35,446 nt of DNA from Thermoplasmata archaeon (GCA_021797385.1 JAJZZW010000003.1:1-35446); one strand, 5' to 3'; numbered from the stretch's first letter, positions 22,317-32,235 are shown. The notes: a model not told the origin generated them from the letters alone. Translations and numbers: made by a program.

Positions 22317-24029
22317 GTGAATAGATATTCAATAATATTTAGAAATATAAAGGGTGTCTGGCATCTTATTATAGTTGTAATAGTATCATCTCTTGCATAT
22401 GCCTATTTGAGACTCCTTGTACCCTTATATATCGGTGATTCAGTAAACTATCTCGTGGCCCGTAATTATGCCATAATACTCCACTTTGCACTGCTGATAT
22501 TCGCTGTAACGGTAGCATCATCTGTATTCGATTTTCTTATCGACTATCTATCAAATAAGGCAAGCCAGAAATTTGTATATAACTTAAGAAAGAATGAATT
22601 TCATAAACTACTATCAAAAAATTACGAATATTTCAATACAAATTCAACTGGAAATATACTTTCGAAATTTACAATGGATATAGAAACACTGAGAAGACTT
22701 GTTAATATGTCCCTGGCAAATCTATTCAGTGTAACATTCCTCATAATTATAGCAGGAATAGAACTTACCCACCTGTACTATGGTTTCACAATCATATTTT
22801 TTATTGTAATAGCACCTATAATTTACTTTACCGTTGTAATGCAGAGAAAACAGAGAACATTCTGGAGATCCCTGAGAAATAAATATGGAAAGATGAATAA
22901 TATAATAAATCAAAATATTATAGGAAACAGGGTGGTAAGAAGTTTCACTGCAGAGCAGGAAGAAATAGATAAATTCAACGATTCAACAGATTCATATTTC
23001 CAGGATTACAGGGGTATTGCCGGGGTAAGATCTATTTATAATCCTCTTTTGACGCTGCTACTTAGCCTTGCTATAGGATTTGTTCTTATCTACGGCGGTA
23101 TTGAAAGCATAAATTCCGTTATCTCTATTGGAAGTGTAATCGCTGCGGTCAATATATTTACACTTGTTCTCAGGCCAGTGAGGTTTTATGGCCGGTATAT
23201 ATCTTTTTACGAGAATGGAATGGCAAGCCTTGATAGAATAAATTCAATAAATAGCGATGGCTTCGAGATTACCGGTAAACTTACTCCGGATATACAGGGA
23301 AACATAATACTTGAAAATCTGTCGTACAGTTCAGGGAATACAGATATACTTTCTGATATTAACATGCAGATAACAAAAGGTGAACGAATCGCCATAGTGG
23401 GAGAAACCGGTTCAGGTAAGACAACCCTTGTAAATATTATCTCAGGATTGTATAAAAACTATACAGGCCATGCTTACCTGGATGGAAATGAATTGAAAGA
23501 TATAGATGATAAAATAATAAGAGAAAAAATAGGAATAGTTTCACAGGATGCTATACTATTCTCTGGAACAATAAGATATAATATAACAATGGGAAAAGAC
23601 TACACGGATCAGGAGGTTAAAAACGCCGCTAAACTAGCAATGCTTGATGATTTCATAGAAAGTCTTCCATCGGGGTATAATACCGCTGTCGGGGAGAGGG
23701 GAATTACGCTCTCAGGTGGACAGAAGCAGAGAATTGCCATAGCCAGAATCATAATCAGGAACCCTGAACTAATCATATTTGACGATTCAACTTCTAACCT
23801 GGATGCTGATACTGAAACACGGTTTCTGGATAGCATAAAGGAGTTTATAGCAGGGAAAACGACCATAGTAATCAGCCATAAACTTTCATCTATTATGCTT
23901 GCAGACAGAGCGTTTGTAATTGCAAAGGGAAAACTCAGGGAGGAAGGAAACATTTCGGATTTAATGCACAGGAATGGCTACTTCTCAGATTTATTCTCCG
24001 GAAGATTCAGGGGTGATAGCATTGAATAA
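22317..24029 (+). CDS. ABC exporter half-transporter with degenerate ATP site (subunit 1)
   Basis: The 570-residue product has six membrane helices (about 15-300) and one ATPase domain. Walker A is GETGSGKT (362-369), the Q-loop is VSQDAILF, the signature is the canonical LSGGQ (465-469), Walker B ends IIFDD (D489, D490), and the H-loop is H521. The residue after the Walker B Asp is Asp490 where catalytically active sites have Glu. This marks it as the subunit supplying the degenerate nucleotide site of a heterodimeric exporter; its partner is the next gene. The substrate is unknown; families of this type export drugs, peptides or lipids. The start is GTG 22317, with an AT-rich TATA-like stretch about 25 nt upstream. 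Confidence 0.92.
   Translation: MNRYSIIFRNIKGVWHLIIVVIVSSLAYAYLRLLVPLYIGDSVNYLVARNYAIILHFALLIFAVTVASSVFDFLIDYLSNKASQKFVYNLRKNEFHKLLSKNYEYFNTNSTGNILSKFTMDIETLRRLVNMSLANLFSVTFLIIIAGIELTHLYYGFTIIFFIVIAPIIYFTVVMQRKQRTFWRSLRNKYGKMNNIINQNIIGNRVVRSFTAEQEEIDKFNDSTDSYFQDYRGIAGVRSIYNPLLTLLLSLAIGFVLIYGGIESINSVISIGSVIAAVNIFTLVLRPVRFYGRYISFYENGMASLDRINSINSDGFEITGKLTPDIQGNIILENLSYSSGNTDILSDINMQITKGERIAIVGETGSGKTTLVNIISGLYKNYTGHAYLDGNELKDIDDKIIREKIGIVSQDAILFSGTIRYNITMGKDYTDQEVKNAAKLAMLDDFIESLPSGYNTAVGERGITLSGGQKQRIAIARIIIRNPELIIFDDSTSNLDADTETRFLDSIKEFIAGKTTIVISHKLSSIMLADRAFVIAKGKLREEGNISDLMHRNGYFSDLFSGRFRGDSIE
24012..24017 (+). promoter_or_regulatory. Shine-Dalgarno GGTGAT deciding the start at TTG 24022
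   Basis: GGTGAT lies 4 nt before TTG 24022, the same motif and spacing seen before the tfb gene at 34882. It makes TTG 24022 a better start than the ATG at 23974, which lies 48 nt upstream inside the previous gene. Confidence 0.55.
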
Positions 24030-25731
24030 GTATTTTATAAGGTTGATAAAAGAGGTTCTTTCCTACAAGCGAAACTCAAGCATAATAGTTTCCTCAATAC
24101 TTGTATCCTCTATAATCGCCATGATCGGGCCTTATCTGATTGGAATAGCAACAGATTCAATAATTTCACTGAAATTCAAAATTTTAATAGTGCTGGCTGT
24201 AACATACCTTGCAATATACATTCTGAACTACTTTGCTGAAAATAGGAGAACAAAGTATATGATGAACACATCTCAGGAAGTTATCAAAAATTTGAGGAAC
24301 AGGGCATTCAAAAAGCTTCAGTATGTTCCGCTTAAATATTATTCTGGTAAGAATGCAGGTCAGATAATAAGCAGGATTACCAATGACGCTGAAACACTAT
24401 CTGATTTTCTAACATTCCAGCTACCTCAGGTTGTTGCCGGTATAGCTGGAATTATCGCCTCAATAATTATAATGGTATACCTGGACACGGTTTTAACGCT
24501 TTATGCTGTCATTATAATACCAATGCTTCTTGCAACAATAATGCTTATGAACAAAAAAATTAAGTTTAATTATTTAAGTGTAAGAAGAAGAATAGCAGAG
24601 CTTACAGGTAATGTTGGGGAATCCATAAATGGTATAAAAGCAATAAAAAGTTCCGGAACCGAGGATATATTCAATAATAACTTTGAGACAGTTAATTCTA
24701 ATAACTACGATGCAAATGTTAAGGCGGTGAGATTAACCTCTATTTTCTCAAGTATAGTTCAGATCATAGAGGGGCTTGGTATAATGGTAGTTCTTTATGA
24801 AGGCGGTACTGAAGTTTTCGGAAAAATAATAAGCATAGGAATCCTGGTTTCATTTATAGTCTACGTTCAGAGCTTCTTTAACCCCATAGTCCAGCTTTCC
24901 CAGTTCTATAATTCATACCAATCTTCATCAATTGCCATAGAGAGAATATATAAAATAATAGACGAGGATGTTGATTATAATACCGGTGGAAGCAAAACAC
25001 CCACTTTCAACAATGAAATTTCATTTGAAAACCTTTCATTTGCATACGATAGTGAGAAAATAATCAACAATATTTCCATGGAATTTAAGAAAGGTCAGAA
25101 AGTCGCCATAATCGGCAAAACTGGCGCAGGAAAAACAACACTCTCCGGGCTTATTCTTAATTTTTATAAGCCAACTTCAGGATATATTGCCATGGATGGG
25201 ACTGATATAAACGATTTCAACACACTGGAATACAGAAAACTCTTCGGTGTTATTTTACAGGACCCCTTCCTTTTTGAGGGGACTATTCTGGAAAATGTAC
25301 GTTTTGCTGATTCTTCTATTGCTGAAGATACTGTGGCAGAGAAAATACATGAACTCGGATTGACCAGCATTCTGGGTCCGCTGGGATTAGATGCCGAGGT
25401 AGGGGAAAGGGGAACAAACCTCTCTGAAGGCCAGAGGCAGGCAGTGTCAATACTCCGTGCATCTGTAAATAATCCACAGATTATCATAATGGATGAGGCA
25501 ACATCACAGCTTGATTTGAAAAACGAAGGCATAATTCAGAGTGCTATTTTTAAATTCATGGAGGGAAAGACAATAATAATTATAGCGCATCACCTTGAAA
25601 CTATTGTAAACTCTGACTATATATATTACATCGATCGTGGACGTGTACTGGAGGAAGGCACACCTGAAGATTTAATGAATAACGGTACCAGATTCTATGA
25701 TTTATACCTGAAGAATAAGCTCTTAATATAA
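24022..25731 (+). CDS. ABC exporter half-transporter with catalytic Glu (subunit 2)
   Basis: The 569-residue product has six membrane helices (about 20-290) and one ATPase domain. Walker A is GKTGAGKT (365-372), the Q-loop is ILQDPF, the signature is LSEGQ (467-471), Walker B ends IIIMDE (D491, catalytic E492), and the H-loop is H523. Its signature deviates from LSGGQ while its Walker B is complete, the mirror image of subunit 1. Together they form one consensus and one degenerate ATP site, as in TM287/288-type heterodimers. Starting at TTG 24022 gives the same length as the partner and a similar N-terminus (MNKY against MNRY). It overlaps the partner gene by 8 nt. Its stop is 1 nt from the convergent gene. 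Confidence 0.92.
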   Translation: MNKYFIRLIKEVLSYKRNSSIIVSSILVSSIIAMIGPYLIGIATDSIISLKFKILIVLAVTYLAIYILNYFAENRRTKYMMNTSQEVIKNLRNRAFKKLQYVPLKYYSGKNAGQIISRITNDAETLSDFLTFQLPQVVAGIAGIIASIIIMVYLDTVLTLYAVIIIPMLLATIMLMNKKIKFNYLSVRRRIAELTGNVGESINGIKAIKSSGTEDIFNNNFETVNSNNYDANVKAVRLTSIFSSIVQIIEGLGIMVVLYEGGTEVFGKIISIGILVSFIVYVQSFFNPIVQLSQFYNSYQSSSIAIERIYKIIDEDVDYNTGGSKTPTFNNEISFENLSFAYDSEKIINNISMEFKKGQKVAIIGKTGAGKTTLSGLILNFYKPTSGYIAMDGTDINDFNTLEYRKLFGVILQDPFLFEGTILENVRFADSSIAEDTVAEKIHELGLTSILGPLGLDAEVGERGTNLSEGQRQAVSILRASVNNPQIIIMDEATSQLDLKNEGIIQSAIFKFMEGKTIIIIAHHLETIVNSDYIYYIDRGRVLEEGTPEDLMNNGTRFYDLYLKNKLLI

Positions 25732-25732
25732 A

Positions 25733-26110
25733 TTACCGGTCTTTATTATTATCCGGTGATGGTATTTTGGATAGTTTGCCTTTCACTTTATCCGCGTCGT
25801 AACGGTGATCGAGCTCGGCCATTTTTTCTCTGTATGCATCTTCAAGATTAAAATTCAGATGATCAGCAATTGCTAGGCAGGAAAAAAATATATCTGAAAC
25901 CTCATTTTTTATCATTGTATAAGATTTCTTATCCGCCCTGTTAATGATGCCACTCTCAAAATTTTTATCTCTCCACAGGAATATTTCCATCAATTCATTT
26001 GATTCTATAGAACAGTTCATTGCTAAATCCTTTAATGTGTGGAACTGTCTCCAGTCTCTTTTATCTATAAACTTTCTGGCAATTTCCTGTAGCTCTGCTA
26101 GATCAGACAT
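25733..26110 (-). CDS. MazG-like NTP pyrophosphatase (dCTPase type)
   Basis: The product is 125 residues from ATG 26110. It is an all-alpha NTP-pyrophosphatase with the metal-binding pattern E-x2-E ... E-x2-D: E36 and E39 (IESNELMEIF), then E70 and D73 (NEVSDIFF). Short members of this family, such as the RS21-C6/dCTPP1 type, hydrolyse non-canonical or excess nucleoside triphosphates to monophosphates. The longer open frame to 26197 would add an implausible Ile/Phe-rich leader. A TATA-like AATATATAAT centred about 26 nt before 26110 supports the shorter start. It is monocistronic and tail-to-tail with the ABC operon, with a 1-nt gap. Confidence 0.87.
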   Translation of the reverse strand: MSDLAELQEIARKFIDKRDWRQFHTLKDLAMNCSIESNELMEIFLWRDKNFESGIINRADKKSYTMIKNEVSDIFFSCLAIADHLNFNLEDAYREKMAELDHRYDADKVKGKLSKIPSPDNNKDR

Positions 26111-26462
26111 AATAAAGAATAACATTGTATAATATATAATTATATTTAAAATTGTAAAAATTATCTTAATGAAGGCTATAAATATAGTTATAATCATAAA
26201 TTATATATAAAATATAAACATTGTTTATTATCCCATCCCATAAATTTATAGATATACTGAAATGATTAAACCGTATGATTTATATGTAATATACTTATAA
26301 TCCTTTCTATTCAATAGCGAAAATTATTTATAGTATTTACTTCATAATTATAATACTGATAAATCCTGTTATCCTGCTCCTTTAAAGTTTTGAATGTATA
26401 CCTTTATCTCGTCATATTTAATATATAGAAACATTTATATATTAATAAGTTATAAGTTTTTA
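26111..26462. other. AT-rich divergent intergenic region
   Basis: No coding frame of note, RNA gene or clear repeat is visible. It holds the minus-strand TATA-like box of the MazG-like gene (around 26131-26140) and the plus-strand TATA box of the S53 protease gene (26434-26444). The in-frame extension from 26394 is treated as non-coding. Confidence 0.55.
26434..26444 (+). promoter_or_regulatory. TATA box of the S53 protease gene
   Basis: TTTATATATTA is centred 25 nt before ATG 26463. This fixes that ATG as the start of a leaderless mRNA rather than the in-frame ATG at 26394. Confidence 0.6.
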
Positions 26463-29400
26463 ATGAATAAAATTAAGTTGTTTATAGTAGTAATAATAAG
26501 TTTTGTAATGGTCATGTCAGTTGCATCCGGGGTATTGAATGATTCTACAGGAATAAATTCAGGTACACCAGACTATCATTCTGCAATTAGTGGAAAATTA
26601 TATCCTACACAGAATACTACTGTAAAGGGATTTTCATATGATGGAAAAGTTCCTGGCAAAACGGAACTGCATTTTGTTGTTTATGTTCCATTAAAAAATG
26701 AATCTACTTTAAATTCACTGGTAAATCAGGTCTCAACACCAGGTACACCTTTATTTGGCAAAACTATGAGTTATCCACAGATAGAAAAGGAATTCATGAA
26801 CACCAAGGCTTATGATCATGATTTAAATGAATTAAAAAGTGATGGATTTAAAATAATATCCGCAAGTAACCCTGTAATATCCGCTGAGGGTACTGAGGCA
26901 CATATATCACAGTATCTGGGCATGCACACAAATTATTACAGTAATGGAACAGCTACTTATTATTATGGATTTGGAACGCCAACGTTGCTTGACACTGAAA
27001 TAATGGTGACTAATATATCCAGCATTGTAATGGCACATCCAACCACATTAGTTGGTGAAAAACAAATTGCTTCATTGTCAAAAATTGCACAGAAGCAGAA
27101 TGAAACACTACCATTGGTTGGTTATTCCCCCAAATATCTTGAAAACGTATACAATGCTACAACTATGTACAAAAAAGGGTATAATGGCAGTGGTCAAACA
27201 ATAGGGATACTTGATTTTGGTGGTGATCCTTATATAAAAGCCCAGCTATCTTACTATGATAAAGAATTCAATATAAGCGCTCCACCACACTTTAATATAG
27301 TTCCTATCGGTCCTTACGAACCTATATTCGGAATACTTTCTGGTTGGGATGGAGAGATAAGTTTAGATGTTGAATCCTCCCACACAATGGCTCCGGGTGC
27401 TAACATAACACTGTATATAGGGAATTTAGATTGTGATTTTGCACCTGTAATATCATTCATAGACTCCCAGGATAAGGTAAATGATCTATCACAGAGCTTT
27501 TCTGTACCTGAATCCGACTTAACTTCCTCAGGTGCATATTACACATGTGAACAGGTAACCAATGAAATGTATGCAGTAGGTTCACTGGAGGGAATAACAT
27601 TTTCAGCATCGAGTGGAGATGCAGGCGCAAGTGGATACAGCACGGGCCCACTTGGGACTGTTGGTTACCCGGCAACATCACCATATGTTACCTCCGTTGG
27701 TGGAACCAGTACATATCCGGATTTCAATGGCACTGTATTATCCTCGTTCTACCAAACAGCGTGGTCTAACTATGGCTTTGTTCCTCCAGAGATAAATTAT
27801 GGCGGTTCAACCGGAGGAGTAAGTTATACACAGCCTATAATGCCCTATCAGAATTCATCCATAATTCCAAAAGGATTCCCAGATGGAAAAACCGTTCCAG
27901 ACCTTTCATTTGAGGCAACTGTGTTCCCCGGCTTCCTATACGTCATGCCGGGAAATGTAACAGAAGTTACAGGTGGCACCAGTGAGGCAAGTCCTATATT
28001 AGCAGGTTTGATAACACTTGCAGACCAGGAAATAGGACACAAAATTGGTATGATCGAGCCCTCATTATACTATTTGGGCGAACACGATTATAAAAATGTC
28101 TTCATACCGGTCACCTTCGGTGATAATATACCATTTACAGATCATTATGGATATAATCTGGTAAATGGATGGGGCTCACTTAATATTTCTGCCTTCGCAC
28201 AGGCATATAAAAGCATGCCATCGTTAAATCAGCTATCAATACTTGTAAGCAGTGAGTACAATAATCCTGCAAGGGCAAATCTATCAATAAATGAAACTTC
28301 TCTTTCAGAATATCAGGCCGGACAAACAGTAATGGTATGTGCTTATATTAATAGCAGCTCTGTAATACAAAATATGACAGATTATTCCAACAATGTTGTA
28401 ACCGGAACTTTCAATGTATCACTTGTTACATTGTCCGGAAATATCACGACTATGAAAATGACATATAATTCTACACTTAAAGCATGGGAAGCAAATGTAA
28501 CAATTCCATCTGGCATAAGCGGACCATCATATTTTGAAGTTTATGGCCACAACGGAACCAAGAATGGTATGAATGTAGCTAATATATTTATTGGCGATTT
28601 TCTGAACATTCTGGCACCTGCTGCAGCCGAACCATGCTCAACAAATGCCCCTAGCGGTTTATCAGTTGAAGCCAAGATGTCCTATCTTAACGGCACCTTG
28701 GTCCAGGGTCAGAATACATCCATATCTATGTATTCCTACTCAATAATGAACAATACATATTATAAGGTTTATACAACAGAATTATATGCTATAAATACTA
28801 CAACTTTTACATATGCAAAGAATGCAACGGTTTTATTGGGTAATATACCAGCAACATCAAAACTTCCTGATACTGTTTCCATAATAAAAGGTGTTAGTTC
28901 ATATGCATATCTTCCGTTTATGAATGGAGCATATTTACAGGACTCGCTAATACTCGGTCCAAATGTTGTTGAACCAGGCGCAGTTGGGGCAGGGCAGTAT
29001 ATAGACATTGAAGGAGCTGTAATAACACCATATAATGAAGCATCTGTCTTTGGGGAATTCTGCTCTAATATGACGTTCTCATTATATTCCCCAGCACACA
29101 AAATGATCAGTTCCGCAAAGTATAATATAATGGATAACTTATTTAATCCAGATGCTGTACCAGAGCTCTATGTGCCTACTACTGCATCACCAGGATTATA
29201 TACAATACTTATAAATTCGACCTATTACAGTCATTCCAATGATGCATATATAAATGGATCATTCTATGGGCAGATATATGTTACAAACTCTATAACACCG
29301 AAAATTTCGGTAAATTCGGTAGCATACGAAGGTCAAAACGTGACCGTAACAGCTAATATCCAGTATCCAAATGGAACAGAAGTGAAGTACGGCATGTACG

Positions 29401-30425
29401 CAATGACGTTTTATCCCGCAATACTTGATAAGGAATATTATGACATGACTGAAAAAACACAGATAGCAATGAATTATAATTCAACATTAAATGAATGGGT
29501 AGCGCACTTTAAATTGCCATCTACGATGTCCGATGGGAGCTTCGGGATAAATTATGAGGGCCTATCAGTAGGGGTAGCCGAATTACCACCTGGATTATAT
29601 AATGTGTACGTCTCCGGTGTATCTGCGAATGCATATCCAACTACAACTGCATACAGCGCTCAAAAATCATTTGAAATAGAGCCCTATATAATGTTACAGA
29701 ATTCAAAAATATCAAACCTAAACCTAACCTATGGCCTTGCCTTACAGAACGATAAAATAAATTACAGAGGAAATATAACAGATTCAACACTGCTGGGTGA
29801 TAATTATATAAATAATACCGTAATCTCACTATCTCATACGACTATCAAGGGAACATTGTATGTAAACAACTCATTGTTATACCTGAATAACTCCATAGGA
29901 TCAAATCTTATGTTAAATAATAGCACAGTAATAATGACATCCAGCTATGTAAACAGTATAAATATGGTATCATCGAGGTTAGTTGCACAGGACTCTTCAT
30001 ATAAGACCGTTTCCCCTGCACATCCTGAAATAAATATAGTATCACCGGTCTACACCAGTACGTATACCGGGGATATAACATTTAATGTAAATGTTAGTGG
30101 TACAGATATCGCATACAGTCAGGTTTACATGGATAATCATATGATATATAATACAACGAATAGCATAATAAAATTCAAATATAACACAGCTTCACTTCCT
30201 GATGGAACATACAATATAACAGTAAAAACGACACAAAATGATGGATTGGTATCGTACAATTATACATCTCTAAATGTAAACAATACATTGCAAGACCAGT
30301 CACATAATATAAATAAGTTAAAATCTAGCAATGCAGTTACGGATGATATAGCATATACCGGAATTGGTTTAGGTGGATTAGGGTCAGCCCTTGGAGTGCT
30401 ATCTATATTTAGAAGAAGGAAATAA
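26463..30425 (+). CDS. Giant membrane-anchored S53 (sedolisin/kumamolisin-type) serine protease
   Basis: The 1320-residue product has a signal peptide (MNKIKLFIVVIISFVMVMS) and an S53 pro-domain to about residue 190. The catalytic domain shows E298 and D302 in GEISLDVES, oxyanion D386 in SASSGDAGAS, and nucleophile S507 in GGTSEASPI. A likely calcium region ends at VNGWGSLN. About 700 residues of sequon-rich beta domains follow, including an Asn/Leu-rich repetitive stretch (STLLGDNYINNT, LYVNNSLLYLNNS). A C-terminal membrane helix (GIGLGGLGSALGVLSIF) ends in RRRK. S53 enzymes are acid-active endopeptidases or tripeptidyl peptidases, fitting a cell-surface enzyme of an acidophile feeding on peptides. 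The tail is far longer than in typical kumamolisins. All catalytic residues are intact. Confidence 0.92.
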   Translation: MNKIKLFIVVIISFVMVMSVASGVLNDSTGINSGTPDYHSAISGKLYPTQNTTVKGFSYDGKVPGKTELHFVVYVPLKNESTLNSLVNQVSTPGTPLFGKTMSYPQIEKEFMNTKAYDHDLNELKSDGFKIISASNPVISAEGTEAHISQYLGMHTNYYSNGTATYYYGFGTPTLLDTEIMVTNISSIVMAHPTTLVGEKQIASLSKIAQKQNETLPLVGYSPKYLENVYNATTMYKKGYNGSGQTIGILDFGGDPYIKAQLSYYDKEFNISAPPHFNIVPIGPYEPIFGILSGWDGEISLDVESSHTMAPGANITLYIGNLDCDFAPVISFIDSQDKVNDLSQSFSVPESDLTSSGAYYTCEQVTNEMYAVGSLEGITFSASSGDAGASGYSTGPLGTVGYPATSPYVTSVGGTSTYPDFNGTVLSSFYQTAWSNYGFVPPEINYGGSTGGVSYTQPIMPYQNSSIIPKGFPDGKTVPDLSFEATVFPGFLYVMPGNVTEVTGGTSEASPILAGLITLADQEIGHKIGMIEPSLYYLGEHDYKNVFIPVTFGDNIPFTDHYGYNLVNGWGSLNISAFAQAYKSMPSLNQLSILVSSEYNNPARANLSINETSLSEYQAGQTVMVCAYINSSSVIQNMTDYSNNVVTGTFNVSLVTLSGNITTMKMTYNSTLKAWEANVTIPSGISGPSYFEVYGHNGTKNGMNVANIFIGDFLNILAPAAAEPCSTNAPSGLSVEAKMSYLNGTLVQGQNTSISMYSYSIMNNTYYKVYTTELYAINTTTFTYAKNATVLLGNIPATSKLPDTVSIIKGVSSYAYLPFMNGAYLQDSLILGPNVVEPGAVGAGQYIDIEGAVITPYNEASVFGEFCSNMTFSLYSPAHKMISSAKYNIMDNLFNPDAVPELYVPTTASPGLYTILINSTYYSHSNDAYINGSFYGQIYVTNSITPKISVNSVAYEGQNVTVTANIQYPNGTEVKYGMYAMTFYPAILDKEYYDMTEKTQIAMNYNSTLNEWVAHFKLPSTMSDGSFGINYEGLSVGVAELPPGLYNVYVSGVSANAYPTTTAYSAQKSFEIEPYIMLQNSKISNLNLTYGLALQNDKINYRGNITDSTLLGDNYINNTVISLSHTTIKGTLYVNNSLLYLNNSIGSNLMLNNSTVIMTSSYVNSINMVSSRLVAQDSSYKTVSPAHPEINIVSPVYTSTYTGDITFNVNVSGTDIAYSQVYMDNHMIYNTTNSIIKFKYNTASLPDGTYNITVKTTQNDGLVSYNYTSLNVNNTLQDQSHNINKLKSSNAVTDDIAYTGIGLGGLGSALGVLSIFRRRK

Positions 30426-30437
30426 ACAATTATAAAA

Positions 30438-30492
30438 CTTTTTATATATTTTTTGATCAGTTTCATAGATTATTTTTATTTTATTTTTATTT
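30438..30492 (+). terminator. T-rich terminator region after the protease gene
   Basis: Several runs of five or six T (for example CTTTTTATATATTTTTTG and TTATTTTTATTTT) begin 12 nt after the stop, with no stable hairpin. Oligo-T tracts on the coding strand are the usual archaeal termination signal. Confidence 0.5.
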
Positions 30493-30591
30493 ACATTGCA
30501 TAGGAATGGTAGATTTTAATTCAGCATTTATGTGAGATTAATATTTCTTCTAATAATCCTATCTACTTACTATTTTTAATTATTATATACT

Positions 30592-31398
30592 TCATCTAAA
30601 CACATCTTCGAGTGTATACTGATTTCTGATGCCGGCATGTTCATAAATTTTTTCTAAAACCACTGCAATTAAAGCCATAAATATAATCCAGGTCGAAAAC
30701 CCGAGAAGCAATGAATTTATATTCATGGTAAAAGCATAATAATTCAACATCGGCTTTCCGAGAATAGAGTACATTGACAGTGAAAACTCCTCATTAAACG
30801 GAGAATAATAGACAAGGCTTTGAGAAGGTTCTCTGAAAATCTGAAGGCCGAGCACAAAAACAAACACAAGTATCATGGGTATCTCCGCAGCGAATCTCAA
30901 TGCCTTTACCTGCCTGAGTAATATAAAAATATATGCCATTATAATTCCGAAAGTTATGTAAAAAATGGAAACAAGTGCAATTATTATAATTAAAAGAGGA
31001 ATATTTTTTATACTAACCGAATCGAACCTCCATTTAAACACTGCAATGGATACTATTATTGCAAAGGCTGCAACTGAGAAACCAAAAGAGATTGATGATA
31101 ATAGATTTGATGCAGAGACTTCGTAGGATTTAACCTTATCAAATCGTGTAATATAAGGAATAGATAAATTCATCGATACAGTATAAAATATGATGGATGT
31201 TGATGCGACGCTCACACCGAAAAGGAAAATAAAGGACATATAGGAAGCTTCAACGCCGAGAATATCAGTTTTATCCGGGGCAGGAAAAGCAAAAGCATAT
31301 ATAAAAATCCATACAAGGACAAATCCAAAACTCCAGAATAAAGATGTCTTATTTCCAAAATATGATTTTATGCCCATCCTGAAGAGAGTTCCTATCAT
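30592..31398 (-). CDS. ABC-2 type transporter permease
   Basis: The 268-residue product has six membrane helices in the ABC-2 pattern: a short cytoplasmic N-terminus (MIGTLFRMGIKSYF), helix 1 (SLFWSFGFVLVWIFIYAF), two helices around 50-80, two more near 100-160, and a final pair ending near residue 250. It forms the membrane channel with the ATPase encoded just before it; their genes meet without a gap (stop at 31399, ATG at 31398). GAGGTGG lies a few bases upstream. The substrate is unknown; such pairs often export antibiotics, peptides or lipids. It may act as a homodimer. Confidence 0.82.
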   Translation of the reverse strand: MIGTLFRMGIKSYFGNKTSLFWSFGFVLVWIFIYAFAFPAPDKTDILGVEASYMSFIFLFGVSVASTSIIFYTVSMNLSIPYITRFDKVKSYEVSASNLLSSISFGFSVAAFAIIVSIAVFKWRFDSVSIKNIPLLIIIIALVSIFYITFGIIMAYIFILLRQVKALRFAAEIPMILVFVFVLGLQIFREPSQSLVYYSPFNEEFSLSMYSILGKPMLNYYAFTMNINSLLLGFSTWIIFMALIAVVLEKIYEHAGIRNQYTLEDVFR

Positions 31399-32196
31399 TT
31401 ATTCCACCTCATAAAGATATAGCAAATCATCCAGTTCTTCAATTGATCTGCAATTTTCAGTGCTTTCGGAAGTTAAATAACTGCTTTTTCCATCATTTAT
31501 TATTTTTATGGATTCATTATGAGGTTTGACATGGCTTATATACATCGAAAATATATTCTTTCCCGGCGCTATTTTCCCATACAGTTTACCATTAATCATT
31601 ATACTCAGTGTAGATCTTTCTATTCTTTTAATCAGGCTCAGGTCATGGGATGTTATTATAAAAGCCTGATTTTTTGAGTTTATTAAGTCTATAAGCAATT
31701 TAATTCTTCCCGGATCGACATCACTTACAGGCTCGTCCATCACAGTAATTCTAGAGTCAGATGCCAGGGATACAATATTATTCAGCATCCTTTTCTGGCC
31801 AGAAGAAAGTTTTGAAATTTTTTTCTTTATAATACCCAGAAGATTAAAATATTCCAGTAATTTTATTCCACTTTCAGGATCTATGCCTTTTAAATTTAGA
31901 TGGTATTTGATGTATTCATTCACCTTCAAATCGCCCGGTATGTGCAGGGCATCCTCTAAATTTGTTGATAAATGGGTGTATTGACTCAACTTATCAACGT
32001 CTTCTCCCTCAATCTCTATCATATTTTCAGTTTTTAAAATACCTAAAATACATTTTAGAAGTGTTGTTTTACCTGAACCGTTTGAACCGATAATTATATT
32101 CTTTTCATTGCCAATCAGGTTGAAGTTGATTTCATTTAAAACATGCTCATTTTTGTGATAGAAATATTCCAAATTTTTGATCTTTATCAAATCCAT
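31399..32196 (-). CDS. ABC transporter ATP-binding protein
   Basis: The product is 265 residues from ATG 32196. Walker A is GSNGSGKTT, the signature is LSSGQKRML, Walker B is ITVMDEP with catalytic Glu, and the H-loop is IITSHDLS. The spacing is that of ABC-2/exporter ATPases. The C-terminal 60 residues after the core are more variable and may contact the permease. The longer frame to 32274 adds a poorly coding leader through the operator region, so ATG 32196 (MDLIKIKNLEYFY) is preferred. It is co-transcribed with the permease and divergent from a membrane protein plus regulator pair, which probably controls it. Confidence 0.9.
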   Translation of the reverse strand: MDLIKIKNLEYFYHKNEHVLNEINFNLIGNEKNIIIGSNGSGKTTLLKCILGILKTENMIEIEGEDVDKLSQYTHLSTNLEDALHIPGDLKVNEYIKYHLNLKGIDPESGIKLLEYFNLLGIIKKKISKLSSGQKRMLNNIVSLASDSRITVMDEPVSDVDPGRIKLLIDLINSKNQAFIITSHDLSLIKRIERSTLSIMINGKLYGKIAPGKNIFSMYISHVKPHNESIKIINDGKSSYLTSESTENCRSIEELDDLLYLYEVE

Positions 32197-32201
32197 AATA
32201 T

Positions 32202-32235
32202 TGTATTGAAAAGCTGTTAAAATAATATCAATACA
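32202..32235. repeat. 8-bp inverted repeat in the divergent ABC promoter region
   Basis: TGTATTGA (32202-32209) and TCAATACA (32228-32235) are perfect inverse copies 18 bp apart. They flank the likely TATA stretch of the ABC operon, so a bound dimer could block or loop it. It directly abuts the stronger palindrome at 32236-32250. Confidence 0.5.

Noticed and set aside
23609..25532. Minus-strand frames over the ABC transporter ATPase domains
   Set aside because: Shadow frames produced by codon bias of the real genes.
26394..26462. In-frame N-terminal extension of the S53 protease
   Set aside because: It would run through the TATA box at 26434-26444 and place a second hydrophobic segment before a perfect signal peptide starting at 26463.
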